The translations under genes were made by a program, and so were the position numbers. This document shows positions 7,577 through 15,447 of a stretch of DNA of 34,483 nucleotides, piece after piece. The stretch is from Bacteroidota bacterium. Lineage in GTDB: Bacteria; Bacteroidota; Bacteroidia; Flavobacteriales_D; Crocinitomicaceae. The DNA lies in contig CANCJF010000008.1 in the NCBI GenBank assembly GCA_947378245.1, positions 1-34,483 on the forward strand. The letters run 5' to 3'. Under the pieces are notes generated by a model that did no database searches, was not told the origin of the DNA, and was given only the letters and a program-made list of their open reading frames with translations. Positions within the stretch are counted from its first letter, which is position 1; each line of letters starts with the position of its first letter.

Positions 7577-8989
7577 TTAAATACTTTCTTTTATTAACCC
7601 AACATATATATCCACCACCTGCTTCAAAATTCCTTTGCTTTTATCTTTCCCTTGAATACGTATGGTCGAACCTTCATTCGTTGCAGTGATTTTAACCCAT
7701 GAAATGACGTTCAAAAAAGGATATTCCCCCACGAGTGCTGGCTGTTTGGCATTGTAAGCTGCAACATCCATAAAGAAATCGAGTCCATGTGTACCAAAGT
7801 CTTTGGCGAATGTTGGAAGTATCACTTCTTGGTGCGAAGCTATGTGTGATTTACTCGTTGCGATAATCGCTTTTTCGTGAATGTTTAAGGTATACAGTGG
7901 GTTCTTTGAGAAAAAGGAACGTGCTAGATTGGAAATTGTTTTCCCTTCATCGCCCAACGCAATGTAGGCACTGTGACTATCGTGTTCTCCGAAATACAAA
8001 AAGGCAAGTTGACCACCCAATAAGTTGGTCACAGGACGATTACCCAAAGCCATCATTCCTAAGGCGATATTGCCTTGAGTTTGTCCAAGTTGTTCAAAAA
8101 ACTCAGGGTTAAAGTCCTCTACAAATGTCTGTATGTTCATCGGATTCAAATGCATCGAAACACCGAGGGTCGCATTTCCTTTAGCAAGGGAAGAAATGGA
8201 TTGAGAAGTTTGTGTATCGAACAACATGCGTTTTTTCAAACTTTCGGAAAAGTGATGTTTGGTGTTGATGGTAATACCTCCAGCTTCAAAACGAATGGTA
8301 GTGTTGAGTGTTGCATCTTGAAGTAGTTGGTCGACTTCCTTTTGCTGAAGTTTATCCAAGGTAATTGCATTGCTCTGTTTATACAATTCGTAAATATGAT
8401 CCAAGTGGGTGAGAAGTTCAATCGCTCCTGTTTCGGTGGGTTCATGCGACGCTATAGGTGTTGATTCTTCGTTTAAGTCTTTAAAAATGGTTGTGAATTG
8501 TTGCTGAGTAATTGTTCCTTGTTCTTGAAAATGAAATAGTACTACATTTGCTTGTATTGCGACTCCATAACCTGTCCCTAGGGCAAAATCGATGTTTTTA
8601 CCATGTTCTAATAATAATCCTAGGGACGCAATTTTATCCTGAATGGAATCTTTGTTTTTGAGGGTAGCAAATACGTTGATTTCTGATGGAGTTCCATCGC
8701 TGTTGAATAGCCCTTCTACGGTAAAACATATTCCTGAATCGACATAAATCCCCTGGTTGAAAGCAAGTAATTCTTTAGAAATCAAGTTGTTTAATTTAGG
8801 GATGTGCTGGTAATCTGCATTTTTGAGAATGTCTTTGATGTTCAATCTTCCAGAGAAAATGACCTGCTGGTTTTGGGTAGAATAATCAGCGAATTTCTCG
8901 CTTAAACTGCGTTCGTTGGCTTCGTCTGAACAAGAAGTTAGGAACGTAATAAGTACCAAGAAAAGTAGACTTATGGGAATTAATCGCAT
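7577..8989 (-). CDS. Lipoprotein, possibly DUF4836-like
   Basis: A protein of 470 residues when started at the ATG at 8989. That start gives MRLIPISLLFLVLITFLTSCSDE, a clean lipoprotein signal peptide with lipobox LTSC. The TTG at 9007 would add six residues before the signal and is less likely. The mature protein has a repeating alpha/beta pattern (ALLTHLDHIYELYKQ, KGNATLGVSMHLNPMNIQTFVEDF, ALGMMALGNRPVTNLLGGQLAFLYFGE) reminiscent of the large DUF4836 lipoproteins of Bacteroidota. The family call is tentative, and no catalytic motif is seen. It is divergent from the gene at 9057, leaving only 67 bases for both promoters. Confidence 0.6.
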   Translation of the reverse strand: MRLIPISLLFLVLITFLTSCSDEANERSLSEKFADYSTQNQQVIFSGRLNIKDILKNADYQHIPKLNNLISKELLAFNQGIYVDSGICFTVEGLFNSDGTPSEINVFATLKNKDSIQDKIASLGLLLEHGKNIDFALGTGYGVAIQANVVLFHFQEQGTITQQQFTTIFKDLNEESTPIASHEPTETGAIELLTHLDHIYELYKQSNAITLDKLQQKEVDQLLQDATLNTTIRFEAGGITINTKHHFSESLKKRMLFDTQTSQSISSLAKGNATLGVSMHLNPMNIQTFVEDFNPEFFEQLGQTQGNIALGMMALGNRPVTNLLGGQLAFLYFGEHDSHSAYIALGDEGKTISNLARSFFSKNPLYTLNIHEKAIIATSKSHIASHQEVILPTFAKDFGTHGLDFFMDVAAYNAKQPALVGEYPFLNVISWVKITATNEGSTIRIQGKDKSKGILKQVVDIYVGLIKESI

Positions 8990-9056
8990 AGGGGTTCGAT
9001 TTATCAATATTAATTACGAATTTTGCTCTGTAAATTTAGTCAGAAAAACGAACGGT

Positions 9057-9623
9057 ATGCACGCGATTGAACCCTTTTACATGTGGAGAGATTTTTACAT
9101 CGCATCGGAAGATACGGCTTCTCCATTCTATGGGAGGGATTATAGCGAGTTTACCTATACAGATCAAATTTATAATTTTTACATTCATCCTCAATGGGAT
9201 TCCATCGGATCTCCAACGATGTTTATCAAGATTCTGTATGTGGATTACGATGAAGCTTTCGCAGTAATTGAAATGATTGGTGAATGGAATGACGCCATTG
9301 AAAATGACATCATGACCCTCAAGCGCGACATCATAGAGCCAATCATGGAACACGGAATCAATAAGTTTATACTAATTGGAGAAAACATTCTCAATTTTCA
9401 TTATTCCGACGATTGTTACTACGAAGAATGGTTTGATGAGGTGGAAGACGGTTGGATTGCCCTCGTGAATTTCCATGAACATGTCATCAAAGAATTCGAG
9501 AAAATCCACCTCGACAGTTATTTCGTCATGGGAGGTGAGTTGGAAGAAGAAGAATGGCGCACCATGCAACCTTACGATTTTTACGTGAAAATAGCGGAGT
9601 ATGTCCAAAAACGATTGTCGTAA
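9057..9623 (+). CDS. Conserved-looking acidic protein of unknown function
   Basis: A 188-residue, strongly acidic protein rich in W, Y and F (YMWRDFYIASEDTASPFYGRDYSEF, YSDDCYYEEWFDEVEDGWIALVNFHEHV). It has no signal peptide or membrane segment and is probably cytoplasmic. I do not recognise a family. The pattern of a hydrophobic strand (FILIGENIL) followed by an acidic loop suggests an alpha/beta fold. The frame is open upstream to 8916, but that part overlaps the divergent lipoprotein gene, so the ATG at 9057 (MHAIEPFYMWRD) is chosen. A hairpin at 9633-9681 follows. Confidence 0.65.
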   Translation: MHAIEPFYMWRDFYIASEDTASPFYGRDYSEFTYTDQIYNFYIHPQWDSIGSPTMFIKILYVDYDEAFAVIEMIGEWNDAIENDIMTLKRDIIEPIMEHGINKFILIGENILNFHYSDDCYYEEWFDEVEDGWIALVNFHEHVIKEFEKIHLDSYFVMGGELEEEEWRTMQPYDFYVKIAEYVQKRLS

Positions 9624-9632
9624 TATTATGGC

Positions 9633-9681
9633 TGTTGGAATGCTGTTGGGATGTTGAATTTCAACATCCAGCATTGCAACA
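9633..9681 (+). terminator. Long hairpin, terminator-like
   Basis: The outer arms 9633-9644 and 9670-9681 pair at 11 of 12 positions. The inner arms GGATGTTGA (9649-9657) and TCAACATCC (9661-9669) pair perfectly around a 3-base loop. CCCATATTTTTAT follows on the plus strand. It is placed right after the stop of the gene at 9057-9623. It could equally be one copy of a palindromic repeat. Confidence 0.5.
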
Positions 9682-9719
9682 CCCATATTTTTATAAAATA
9701 AAAATAGAGATAGATATAA

Positions 9720-10889
9720 ATGAAAAAAATCCTCATCATAGACGACGAACGCAGCATCCGCCGCGCCCTTCGCGAAATCCTGGAATTCGAAGAATACCAA
9801 GTATTCGAAGCGGAAAATGGGCAAGAAGGACTTGATTTGCTGAAAGCGAATCAGTACGACCTTGTATTCTGTGACATCAAAATGCCAATCCTTGACGGAA
9901 TGGAAGTGTTGGAAGCTATTAAAAAAACAGAAAACGACACACCATTCATTATGATTAGCGGACATGGAACCATCGAAACAGCTGTGGAAGCAATTCGTAA
10001 AGGTGCGTTTGATTTTATCGAAAAACCATTGGACCTAAACCGTATTTTAGTAACACTTCGCAATGCAAATGACCGTATATCGTTAGTGGAACAAACAACG
10101 GTTTTGAAATCTACTATTAAGAAAATCAAAGGTTCTACAATTATTGGAGAGTCGGAAGGTATACGTCGTATTAAGGATATGATTGAAAAAGTCGCGCCAT
10201 CCGATGCGCGTGTATTGATAACAGGTGGAAATGGGACAGGGAAGGAGTTAGTAGCTCGTTCCTTGCATGAACTTTCAAGTCGTGTAAAAATGCCATTTAT
10301 CGAGGTGAATTGTGCTGCGATTCCATCTGAATTGATTGAAAGCGAATTGTTTGGTCACGAAAAAGGGGCGTTTACATCTGCAGTCAAAGACAAAAAAGGG
10401 AAGTTTGAGTTAGCACAAGGAGGAACCATTTTTTTGGATGAAATCGGGGACATGAGTTTAGCTGCGCAAGCGAAAGTCTTACGTGCCTTGCAAGAAAACG
10501 TGATTCAACGTGTAGGGAGTGAGAAGGATACAAAAATAGATTGTCGCGTAATTGCCGCTACCAACAAAGATTTACGCAAAGAAATCGAAGAAGGGAGGTT
10601 CCGAGAAGATTTATTTCACCGTATCGCCATCATATTGATTCATGTACCGTCCTTAAATGACCGTAGAGATGACATTCCTTTGTTGGCAGAACATTTTTTA
10701 ACGGTTGTATGCAACGATCATGGGATTGCCCGAAAAGCATTCGACGAAAAAGCCATTCTAGCACTCACAGCCATCAACTGGACAGGAAACATCCGTGAAT
10801 TACGCAATGTGATTGAGCGTTTAGTAATCCTTGCTGGTAATGTGATTACCGAACAAGATGTGAATCTATTTGCAAATCCTAAGGGGTGA
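9720..10889 (+). CDS. NtrC-type sigma-54 response regulator lacking the HTH domain
   Basis: A 389-residue two-domain response regulator. The receiver (1-120) has acidic pocket D8/D9, phosphoacceptor D52, a T/S switch near S80 and K102 (FIEKPL). The AAA+ domain has Walker A GGNGTGKE (169-176), a GAFTSA loop at 216-221 where sigma-54 contact proteins normally have GAFTGA, Walker B GGTIFLDE (234-241), arginines at REDLFHR (295-301) and sensor II GNIRELRN (356-363). The chain ends 26 residues after sensor II, so the Fis-type helix-turn-helix of NtrC or AtoC is missing. No histidine kinase gene is adjacent, so the partner is unknown. It may act without site-specific DNA binding, or on another target. 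The start ATG at 9720 directly precedes KKILIIDDE. Confidence 0.9.
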   Translation: MKKILIIDDERSIRRALREILEFEEYQVFEAENGQEGLDLLKANQYDLVFCDIKMPILDGMEVLEAIKKTENDTPFIMISGHGTIETAVEAIRKGAFDFIEKPLDLNRILVTLRNANDRISLVEQTTVLKSTIKKIKGSTIIGESEGIRRIKDMIEKVAPSDARVLITGGNGTGKELVARSLHELSSRVKMPFIEVNCAAIPSELIESELFGHEKGAFTSAVKDKKGKFELAQGGTIFLDEIGDMSLAAQAKVLRALQENVIQRVGSEKDTKIDCRVIAATNKDLRKEIEEGRFREDLFHRIAIILIHVPSLNDRRDDIPLLAEHFLTVVCNDHGIARKAFDEKAILALTAINWTGNIRELRNVIERLVILAGNVITEQDVNLFANPKG

Positions 10890-10892
10890 TTG

Positions 10893-10968
10893 ATTGAACT
10901 TTAAGCTTCCTCCCTTGAGGGAGGATTGAGGAGGGTGACCTCTAGGTGCACTCAAGTACCTTCCTGCG
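10893..10968. repeat. Intergenic direct repeat, copy 1 (short palindromic core)
   Basis: It begins ATTGAACTTTAAGCTTCC (10893-10910) and ends TTCCTGCG (10961-10968). The core is the palindrome CCTCCCTTGAGGGAGG (10909-10924), followed by an ATTGAGGAGGGTGACCT-like segment. It shares both ends and the TTGAG..GGTGACCT segment with copy 2 at 11041-11176, but not the core. It lies 3 bases after the response regulator's stop. Confidence 0.75.
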
Positions 10969-11040
10969 AACTTCTATTTCAAAAGTAGTAAATAGTTAGA
11001 AAAGAAAAAATTACAAAAGTTGGTGAAACACTATAACTGA

Positions 11041-11176
11041 ATTGAACTTTAAGCTTCCCGAGTTTACACTGAGCTTGTCGAAGTGAGGAGAGAAAGTATA
11101 CTTTCGAAGAACAAACGATAGTGAATGAAGAATTGAGAATGGTGACCTAGAGATCTCAAGAAAGTGTCTTCCTGCG
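11041..11176. repeat. Intergenic direct repeat, copy 2 (long core with REP-like hairpin)
   Basis: It has the same 18-base start (11041-11058) and end (TTCCTGCG, 11169-11176) as copy 1. The core is about 60 bases longer and holds CACTGAGCTTGTCGAAGTG (11067-11085), a hairpin of the same design as the GIY-YIG flanking repeats, and the palindrome GAAAGTATACTTTC (11092-11105). With copy 1 and the 72-base AT-rich spacer it fills the 296-base gap 10890-11185, which contains no gene. Confidence 0.75.
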
Positions 11177-11185
11177 GTAGATTTG

Positions 11186-11947
11186 TTACTTCCCTCCCTT
11201 CAAAATACTTCCAAACACCTTCGTCACCGTCTCTGTTACCGTTGTCGTAATCCCCTTTACAGCAGCATTTGGATCTTTACGAATTTTGTTTTCCTCAATT
11301 TCCACTAATTTAAATAAACCAGAAATTGCTCTTTCAGTCACATATCCATTTAGGTCTGGGTTAATGTTTTTACCTCCCGTAAACATATTTACCTTATTGT
11401 AGTTTGTAGCTAAAGGTTCCCAGTATTTAGTCAACTGAACCGTTTGAATTGCTTGGTCAACTTCTGGTCGAAAGGCAGCTTTAAGGTCGTTAGTAGTGCT
11501 GGTTTGTAAAAAGCGTGTTGCAGAACCATTACCACCGTTAAGTATTGCCAAGCCATCCGAAATATTCATGTTTTTGATTGCGTTTAAAAAGATAGGCAAC
11601 GCTTTTTTAGTCGCCTCTTCAGCCGCACGATTTAACGTAGTTTCAAAACGTTCTACCGCTCCATTCATTTTAAATTTGATAGCAGCATCTCTCACTTTTT
11701 TAGCATCCTCAGGAAATGGCAATTTAATTAATGGATTCTTCCAGAAACCATCCAAAGCTGAACTTTGTTTCACCGAATTTTCAATACTGATGTTTAATGC
11801 ATCCTTCAAACCTTTGATGATTTCCTCTTTCGAAAGCAATGGATTGGTGACTGTACTCGCAGGTGAAATGTTAAATGACCCTAAGGTTGTTACTGCTGTT
11901 GCTGCAAATGTTCCTACAAGTAGAAAGGAGAATATATTTTTTTTCAT
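11186..11947 (-). CDS. DUF4197 family secreted protein
   Basis: A protein of 253 residues when started at the ATG at 11947 (MKKNIFSFLLVGTFAATAVTT), which gives a signal peptide. An upstream in-frame extension would run into the divergent cinA gene. The body matches DUF4197: LKDALNISIENSVKQ, then FPEDAKKVRDAAIKF, FETTLNRAAEEATKKALPIFLNAIKNMNISDGLAILNGG, ATRFLQTST..DLKAAFRPEVDQAI and a C-terminal GLFKLVEIEENKIRKDP. The family is mostly helical and of unknown function. The protein is probably periplasmic. It is divergent from cinA with 61 bases between the starts. Confidence 0.85.
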   Translation of the reverse strand: MKKNIFSFLLVGTFAATAVTTLGSFNISPASTVTNPLLSKEEIIKGLKDALNISIENSVKQSSALDGFWKNPLIKLPFPEDAKKVRDAAIKFKMNGAVERFETTLNRAAEEATKKALPIFLNAIKNMNISDGLAILNGGNGSATRFLQTSTTNDLKAAFRPEVDQAIQTVQLTKYWEPLATNYNKVNMFTGGKNINPDLNGYVTERAISGLFKLVEIEENKIRKDPNAAVKGITTTVTETVTKVFGSILKGGK

Positions 11948-12008
11948 GATTTCTGATTTGGTATTCAAACTTACAATAAATTTATAGAAAATATCTTTAA
12001 ATCTAAGT

Positions 12009-13253
12009 ATGAAGGCAGAACTAATTTCTATCGGCGACGAACTTTTGATCGGACAAACAATAAACACAAACGCCTCCTGGTTAGGTAGCGAGTTAGCCTT
12101 GCAAGGAATCCAAGTCAAATGGTGTACCACAATTTCAGATGATAAAGAAGATATCTTGTTTACTGTTGATCAAGCGTTAAATCGTTCGCAATTAGTGATT
12201 ATTACAGGTGGTCTAGGACCTACGAAAGACGATATTACCAAGCATACTCTGACTGAATATTTTAATACTGAATTAGTAATTGATCCTACTGTTCTTGGAA
12301 AAATTCAAGACTATTTCCGCTTAAGAGGACGTGAGATGTTGGAGGTGAATACCATGCAAGCAGCTTTACCGAAAGCATGTACAATTATCCCTAACAATCA
12401 CGGAACTGCCTCAGGAATGTGGTTCGAGAAAAATGGTTCTGTATTAATCAGTCTTCCAGGTGTTCCGTATGAGATGAAAGGATTGATGAAGGATTATTTG
12501 TTGGAGAAAATCCGTACGCATTTCAATACCAAAGCACTCTACCATAAAACAATTTTAACGACTGGAATTGGGGAGTCTTTTTTAGCAGAAACAATGGCTG
12601 ACTGGGAAAACCGTATCCGCGCCCTTGATTTAGGGTTAGCATATTTGCCTTCTCCTGGCTTGGTGAAATTGCGTATTTCTTCGTACAAAGGAGAAGCTGA
12701 TGCTCCAGTAATCGATGGGTTTTTTAAGGAAATTGAAGAAAAACTCCCGCAACATGTATTTGGTTACGAAAATGACACACTTCCTGAAGTGATAGGTCGC
12801 TTATTACTAAAAGAAGGGAAAACAGTAGGGACTGTTGAGAGTTGTACGGGAGGAGGCGTAGCTAATGCGATTGTTTCGGTACCAGGTTCAAGCATTTACT
12901 TCCAAGGAAGTTTAACGACATATTCGTATGAACTAAAAACCAAATTAGCAGGTGTAAATCCGGCAACATTAGAAAAGTTTGGAGCGGTTAGTGAGGAAAC
13001 AGTACGTGAAATGGCGATAGGAGGGAGAGAAAAATTAGGGGTAGATTACTGTATTTCGATCTCTGGAGTGGCTGGACCCGATGGTGGAACACCTGATAAA
13101 CCAGTCGGAACTGTCTGGATGGCAATAGCTTTAGCAGGAGGATGCATTACAAAAAAAATAAATTTAGGAGATAATCGCGAAAGAAACATACAAATGACTA
13201 TATTTGCATCTCTGAATATGCTTCGAAATGTATTATTAACAAAAAGAAGTTAA
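12009..13253 (+). CDS. cinA: CinA-family protein (NMN deamidase / ADP-ribose pyrophosphatase type)
   Basis: A 414-residue two-domain CinA. The N-terminal MoCF-like domain (1-170) has SIGDELLIGQ and GGLGPTKDD (67-75), and the C-terminal domain (about 255-414) is the PncC-type nicotinamide-nucleotide amidohydrolase with SCTGG (278-282, likely catalytic serine) and GPDGGTPDKPVGTV (356-369). The C-domain recycles NMN to nicotinate mononucleotide in NAD salvage, and the N-domain in related enzymes hydrolyses ADP-ribose. The name derives from competence induction in other bacteria, which cannot be assumed here. The ATG at 12009 begins the typical MKAELISIGDE. Confidence 0.93.
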   Translation: MKAELISIGDELLIGQTINTNASWLGSELALQGIQVKWCTTISDDKEDILFTVDQALNRSQLVIITGGLGPTKDDITKHTLTEYFNTELVIDPTVLGKIQDYFRLRGREMLEVNTMQAALPKACTIIPNNHGTASGMWFEKNGSVLISLPGVPYEMKGLMKDYLLEKIRTHFNTKALYHKTILTTGIGESFLAETMADWENRIRALDLGLAYLPSPGLVKLRISSYKGEADAPVIDGFFKEIEEKLPQHVFGYENDTLPEVIGRLLLKEGKTVGTVESCTGGGVANAIVSVPGSSIYFQGSLTTYSYELKTKLAGVNPATLEKFGAVSEETVREMAIGGREKLGVDYCISISGVAGPDGGTPDKPVGTVWMAIALAGGCITKKINLGDNRERNIQMTIFASLNMLRNVLLTKRS

Positions 13254-13268
13254 AAAACAGAAAAATAG

Positions 13269-13299
13269 TTGTGTATTTAGAAAATTATGTTTTTCTTTG
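13269..13299 (+). promoter_or_regulatory. Probable Bacteroidota-type promoter for rpmB-rpmG-DUF4295
   Basis: TTG at 13269-13271 is followed after 20 bases by TTTCTTTG at 13292-13299, close to the Bacteroidota consensus TTG-N19or20-TAnnTTTG. Transcription would start near 13306, about 30 bases before the rpmB ATG. No other match of this quality occurs between cinA and rpmB. Confidence 0.5.
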
Positions 13300-13335
13300 C
13301 ACCCGCTTTTAGATTTTTAGTTAAATATATATAAG

Positions 13336-13572
13336 ATGTCACGAGTTTGTCAATTAACAGGTAAGTCAGTAATGGTTGGGAACAATGTTTCTCACTCAAA
13401 CAGAAAAACAAAACGTAAGTTTTTCCCGAACTTAGTTACGAAAAAGTTCTTTCTTCCAGAAGAGGACAAATTTGTAACATTGAAAATTTCAACTTCAGCG
13501 TTGAGAACAATTAACAAAAAAGGGATCACAGAGGTTGTTAAAGAAGCTCGTGAAAAAGGATATCTAAAATAA
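13336..13572 (+). CDS. rpmB: 50S ribosomal protein L28
   Basis: A 78-residue L28 protein of the large ribosomal subunit, recognised by [29 protein letters not shown] at the start and [16 protein letters not shown] in the second half. The basic composition and length are normal. It begins the cluster rpmB-rpmG-DUF4295, which is conserved in Bacteroidota. The single N-terminal cysteine C5 is part of the usual xxCQ(L/I)TGK start and does not indicate a zinc-binding version. The probable promoter at 13269-13299 lies just upstream. Confidence 0.97.
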   Translation: MSRVCQLTGKSVMVGNNVSHSNRKTKRKFFPNLVTKKFFLPEEDKFVTLKISTSALRTINKKGITEVVKEAREKGYLK

Positions 13573-13618
13573 AACTACTTCGACCCATTGTGAAATGGCA
13601 GAATAAAAAGTAAAGAAA

Positions 13619-13807
13619 ATGGCAAAGAAAGCAAAAGGTAATAGAATCCAAGTTATTCTAGAATGTACAGAGCATAAAGCTACAGGTGTTGCTGGAACAT
13701 CTCGTTACATTACGACGAAAAATCGTAAAAACACTCCAGAGAGATTAGAGATCAGAAAATACAATCCGATCTTACGTAAATATACTGTTCATAAAGAAAT
13801 TAAATAA
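13619..13807 (+). CDS. rpmG: 50S ribosomal protein L33
   Basis: A 62-residue L33 protein. [62 protein letters not shown] (read in pieces) fits L33: [25 protein letters not shown] and [10 protein letters not shown]. Only one cysteine remains (in LECTEH), so this is the zinc-independent form lacking the CxxC pairs. It starts 46 bases after rpmB and is followed after 9 bases by the DUF4295 gene. Confidence 0.97.
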   Translation: MAKKAKGNRIQVILECTEHKATGVAGTSRYITTKNRKNTPERLEIRKYNPILRKYTVHKEIK

Positions 13808-13816
13808 TAGTCTGAC

Positions 13817-13972
13817 ATGGCAAAGAAAGTAGTAGCATCCTTACAAAAAGGAGGAGGAAAAGAACATACGAAAGTAATTAAAATGGTAAAGTCTGAGAAA
13901 TCAGGAGCCTTTACTTTCAAAGAAGAAATCGTTCACAATGATAAAGTGAAAGAATGGTTTGCAAAAAACTAA
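13817..13972 (+). CDS. DUF4295 small basic protein of the L28/L33 cluster
   Basis: A 51-residue basic protein, MAKKVVASLQKGGGKEHTKV...IKMVKSEKSGAFTFKEEIV...KVKEWFAKN. It matches DUF4295, a Bacteroidota-specific family nearly always found directly downstream of rpmG. Its position and charge suggest a ribosome-associated role, and structural work on Bacteroidota ribosomes may show whether it is a true subunit. The function is not established here. It starts 9 bases after the rpmG stop and ends before a terminator-like hairpin at 14000-14025. Confidence 0.9.
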   Translation: MAKKVVASLQKGGGKEHTKVIKMVKSEKSGAFTFKEEIVHNDKVKEWFAKN

Positions 13973-13999
13973 TTCTATTCTAAAAAATAATTAATGATT

Positions 14000-14025
14000 A
14001 GCTCTCTTACCAAAGGGGGCTTTTT
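14000..14025 (+). terminator. Probable rho-independent terminator of the ribosomal protein cluster
   Basis: AGCTCTC (14000-14006) pairs with GGGGGCT (14015-14021), including G-T wobbles, around an 8-base loop, and TTTTT follows. It lies between the DUF4295 stop and ftsY, so ftsY may depend on readthrough or its own promoter. Confidence 0.6.
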
Positions 14026-14039
14026 CTATTTTTAAACCT

Positions 14040-14996
14040 ATGGCATTTTTCGGATTATTCTCCAAAGAAAAAAAAGAAACCCTTAACAAAGGGTTGGAAA
14101 AAACTAAACAAAGTTTTTTCTCTAAAATCGCACGTACAATTGTAGGTAAGTCTACCGTGGATGATGAGGTGTTGGATAACTTAGAAGAAATTCTAATTAC
14201 GTCTGATGTAGGAGTTGAAACAACCTTGAAAGTCATTGAGCGTATCGAAGCACGTATTGCACGCGACAAATATCTTAATACTTCAGAACTAAATCGCGTA
14301 CTGAAAGAAGAGATCTCCTTGTTATTAGAAGAAAATAATACTCATAATCCAGGTGAATTCAAATTTCCAGATACAAATGGACTTCCATACGTAATTATGG
14401 TAGTTGGGGTAAATGGAGTTGGTAAAACAACAACCATTGGGAAATTAGCCCATCATTTTAAAACAGAAGGTAAAAAAGTGGTGTTAGGTGCAGCAGATAC
14501 TTTTAGAGCTGCAGCTGTAGATCAGTTAATAATTTGGGCGGATAGAGTAGGTGTTCCTATAGTTCAACAAGGAATGGGGGCTGATCCTGCTTCTGTTGCT
14601 TTTGATGCTTTGTCTTCTGCTAAAGCACAAGGAGCTGATGTGGTGATTATTGATACCGCAGGCCGTTTACATAATAAAGTAAACTTGATGAACGAACTTT
14701 CAAAGATTCGTCGAGTGATGGATAAAATTATTCCAGATGCTCCTCATGAAGTGTTATTGGTCTTAGATGGTTCAACAGGTCAAAATGCCTTTGAACAAGC
14801 AAAACAATTCTCATTAGCTACAGATATTACAGCACTGGCAGTTACGAAATTAGACGGAACAGCAAAAGGTGGTGTGGTAATTGGTATTTCTGATCAAATG
14901 AAAATCCCTGTGAAATACATAGGTGTAGGAGAAGGAATGAATGATCTACAATTGTTTCACAGAGAAGAATTTGTAGACTCTTTATTTTCTGAATAA
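14040..14996 (+). CDS. ftsY: Signal recognition particle receptor FtsY
   Basis: A 318-residue SRP GTPase that docks SRP-ribosome complexes at the inner membrane. It has the NG domain only: N-domain helices (about 15-100), G1 GVNGVGKT (123-130), DTFRAAA (153-159), G3 DTAGR (205-209), G4 TKLDGTAKGG (269-278) and the closing IGVGEGMNDLQLF. The long acidic A domain of E. coli FtsY is absent. The short amphipathic start MAFFGLFSKEKKE probably provides membrane contact. The ATG at 14040 is 15 bases after the preceding terminator-like hairpin. The position after rpmB-rpmG-DUF4295 is conserved in Bacteroidota. Confidence 0.97.
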   Translation: MAFFGLFSKEKKETLNKGLEKTKQSFFSKIARTIVGKSTVDDEVLDNLEEILITSDVGVETTLKVIERIEARIARDKYLNTSELNRVLKEEISLLLEENNTHNPGEFKFPDTNGLPYVIMVVGVNGVGKTTTIGKLAHHFKTEGKKVVLGAADTFRAAAVDQLIIWADRVGVPIVQQGMGADPASVAFDALSSAKAQGADVVIIDTAGRLHNKVNLMNELSKIRRVMDKIIPDAPHEVLLVLDGSTGQNAFEQAKQFSLATDITALAVTKLDGTAKGGVVIGISDQMKIPVKYIGVGEGMNDLQLFHREEFVDSLFSE

Positions 14997-15032
14997 TAGG
15001 AGAAAATAGCGTTTTATAGTGTTGTAATTTTG

Positions 15033-15164
15033 ATGATGATTTGTGCATTAACAACTAAAACTACTTTTTCGACTACTCCTGAAAAGTCAACAGGCAATAC
15101 TACATTAAAAAGGAAAGGAAAAAATATACAAGGTTCCTGCGTCCAAAATTCAAAATGTTATTAA
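15033..15164 (+). CDS. Possible small ORF (43 residues), doubtful
   Basis: An ATG ATG start, a 43-residue frame (MMICALTTKTTFSTTPEKST and so on, ending NSKCY) and a TAA stop, in the 223-base gap between ftsY and the convergent ferredoxin. It is rich in T, S and K with three cysteines. No family is recognised. It may be a chance frame or the decayed end of a gene. Confidence 0.2.
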   Translation: MMICALTTKTTFSTTPEKSTGNTTLKRKGKNIQGSCVQNSKCY

Positions 15165-15181
15165 ATCAAGCAATAACGTTC

Positions 15182-15212
15182 CTTCTAGTTTAGAATCAAA
15201 TTCGCCTAGAAG
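15182..15212. terminator. Weak hairpin between convergent genes
   Basis: CTTCTAG (15182-15188) and CTAGAAG (15206-15212) can pair across a 17-base loop between the convergent ftsY and ferredoxin genes. No strong T-run follows, so a terminator role is uncertain. Confidence 0.3.
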
Positions 15213-15219
15213 AGAATAA

Positions 15220-15447
15220 CTATAATTTGTCAATTTTGATAATATTCACAGGACAATGTTGACTTGCTAAAAGGTTACTCTCATATTCATGGTCGTCTAC
15301 GAGAATTGAAAACCATCCTTTTTTTTCTTTACCACCAATCAACGTGCATTTCCCATCTTTTTTGGAAATTCTCCATCGGTACTTGTCAGCCTCAACACAT
15401 GCATTGCAACCGATGCATTTAGCACGTAATTGAGTGATTCGAACCAT
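15220..15447 (-). CDS. Small 4Fe-4S ferredoxin-like protein
   Basis: A 75-residue protein with one 4Fe-4S site: C11, C14 and C17 (AKCIGCNAC) plus C65 in the later HCPVNII. C34 is an extra cysteine outside the motif. It resembles a monocluster bacterial ferredoxin and is probably cytoplasmic. Its ATG overlaps the stop of the U32 gene by one base (TAATG on the reverse strand), which suggests translational coupling. The natural inference is that it donates electrons to, or helps assemble, the iron-sulfur cluster of the U32 protein. Confidence 0.85.
   Translation of the reverse strand: MVRITQLRAKCIGCNACVEADKYRWRISKKDGKCTLIGGKEKKGWFSILVDDHEYESNLLASQHCPVNIIKIDKL

Noticed and set aside
8990..9007. 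TTG start six codons upstream for the lipoprotein
   Set aside because: It would add residues before the lipoprotein signal; the ATG at 8989 gives a normal signal and lipobox.
8916..9056. N-terminal extension of the 9057 gene
   Set aside because: It is antisense to the start of the divergent lipoprotein gene, and its residues look like noncoding translation.
9372..9965. 197-residue reverse frame
   Set aside because: Antisense to two well-supported genes; the F/H-rich residues are typical of shadow translation.
11496..11987. 163-residue forward frame
   Set aside because: Antisense to the DUF4197 gene, which has a clear signal peptide and family match.
11948..12130. 61-residue upstream extension of the DUF4197 protein
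   Set aside because: It overlaps the divergent cinA start and precedes a good signal peptide.
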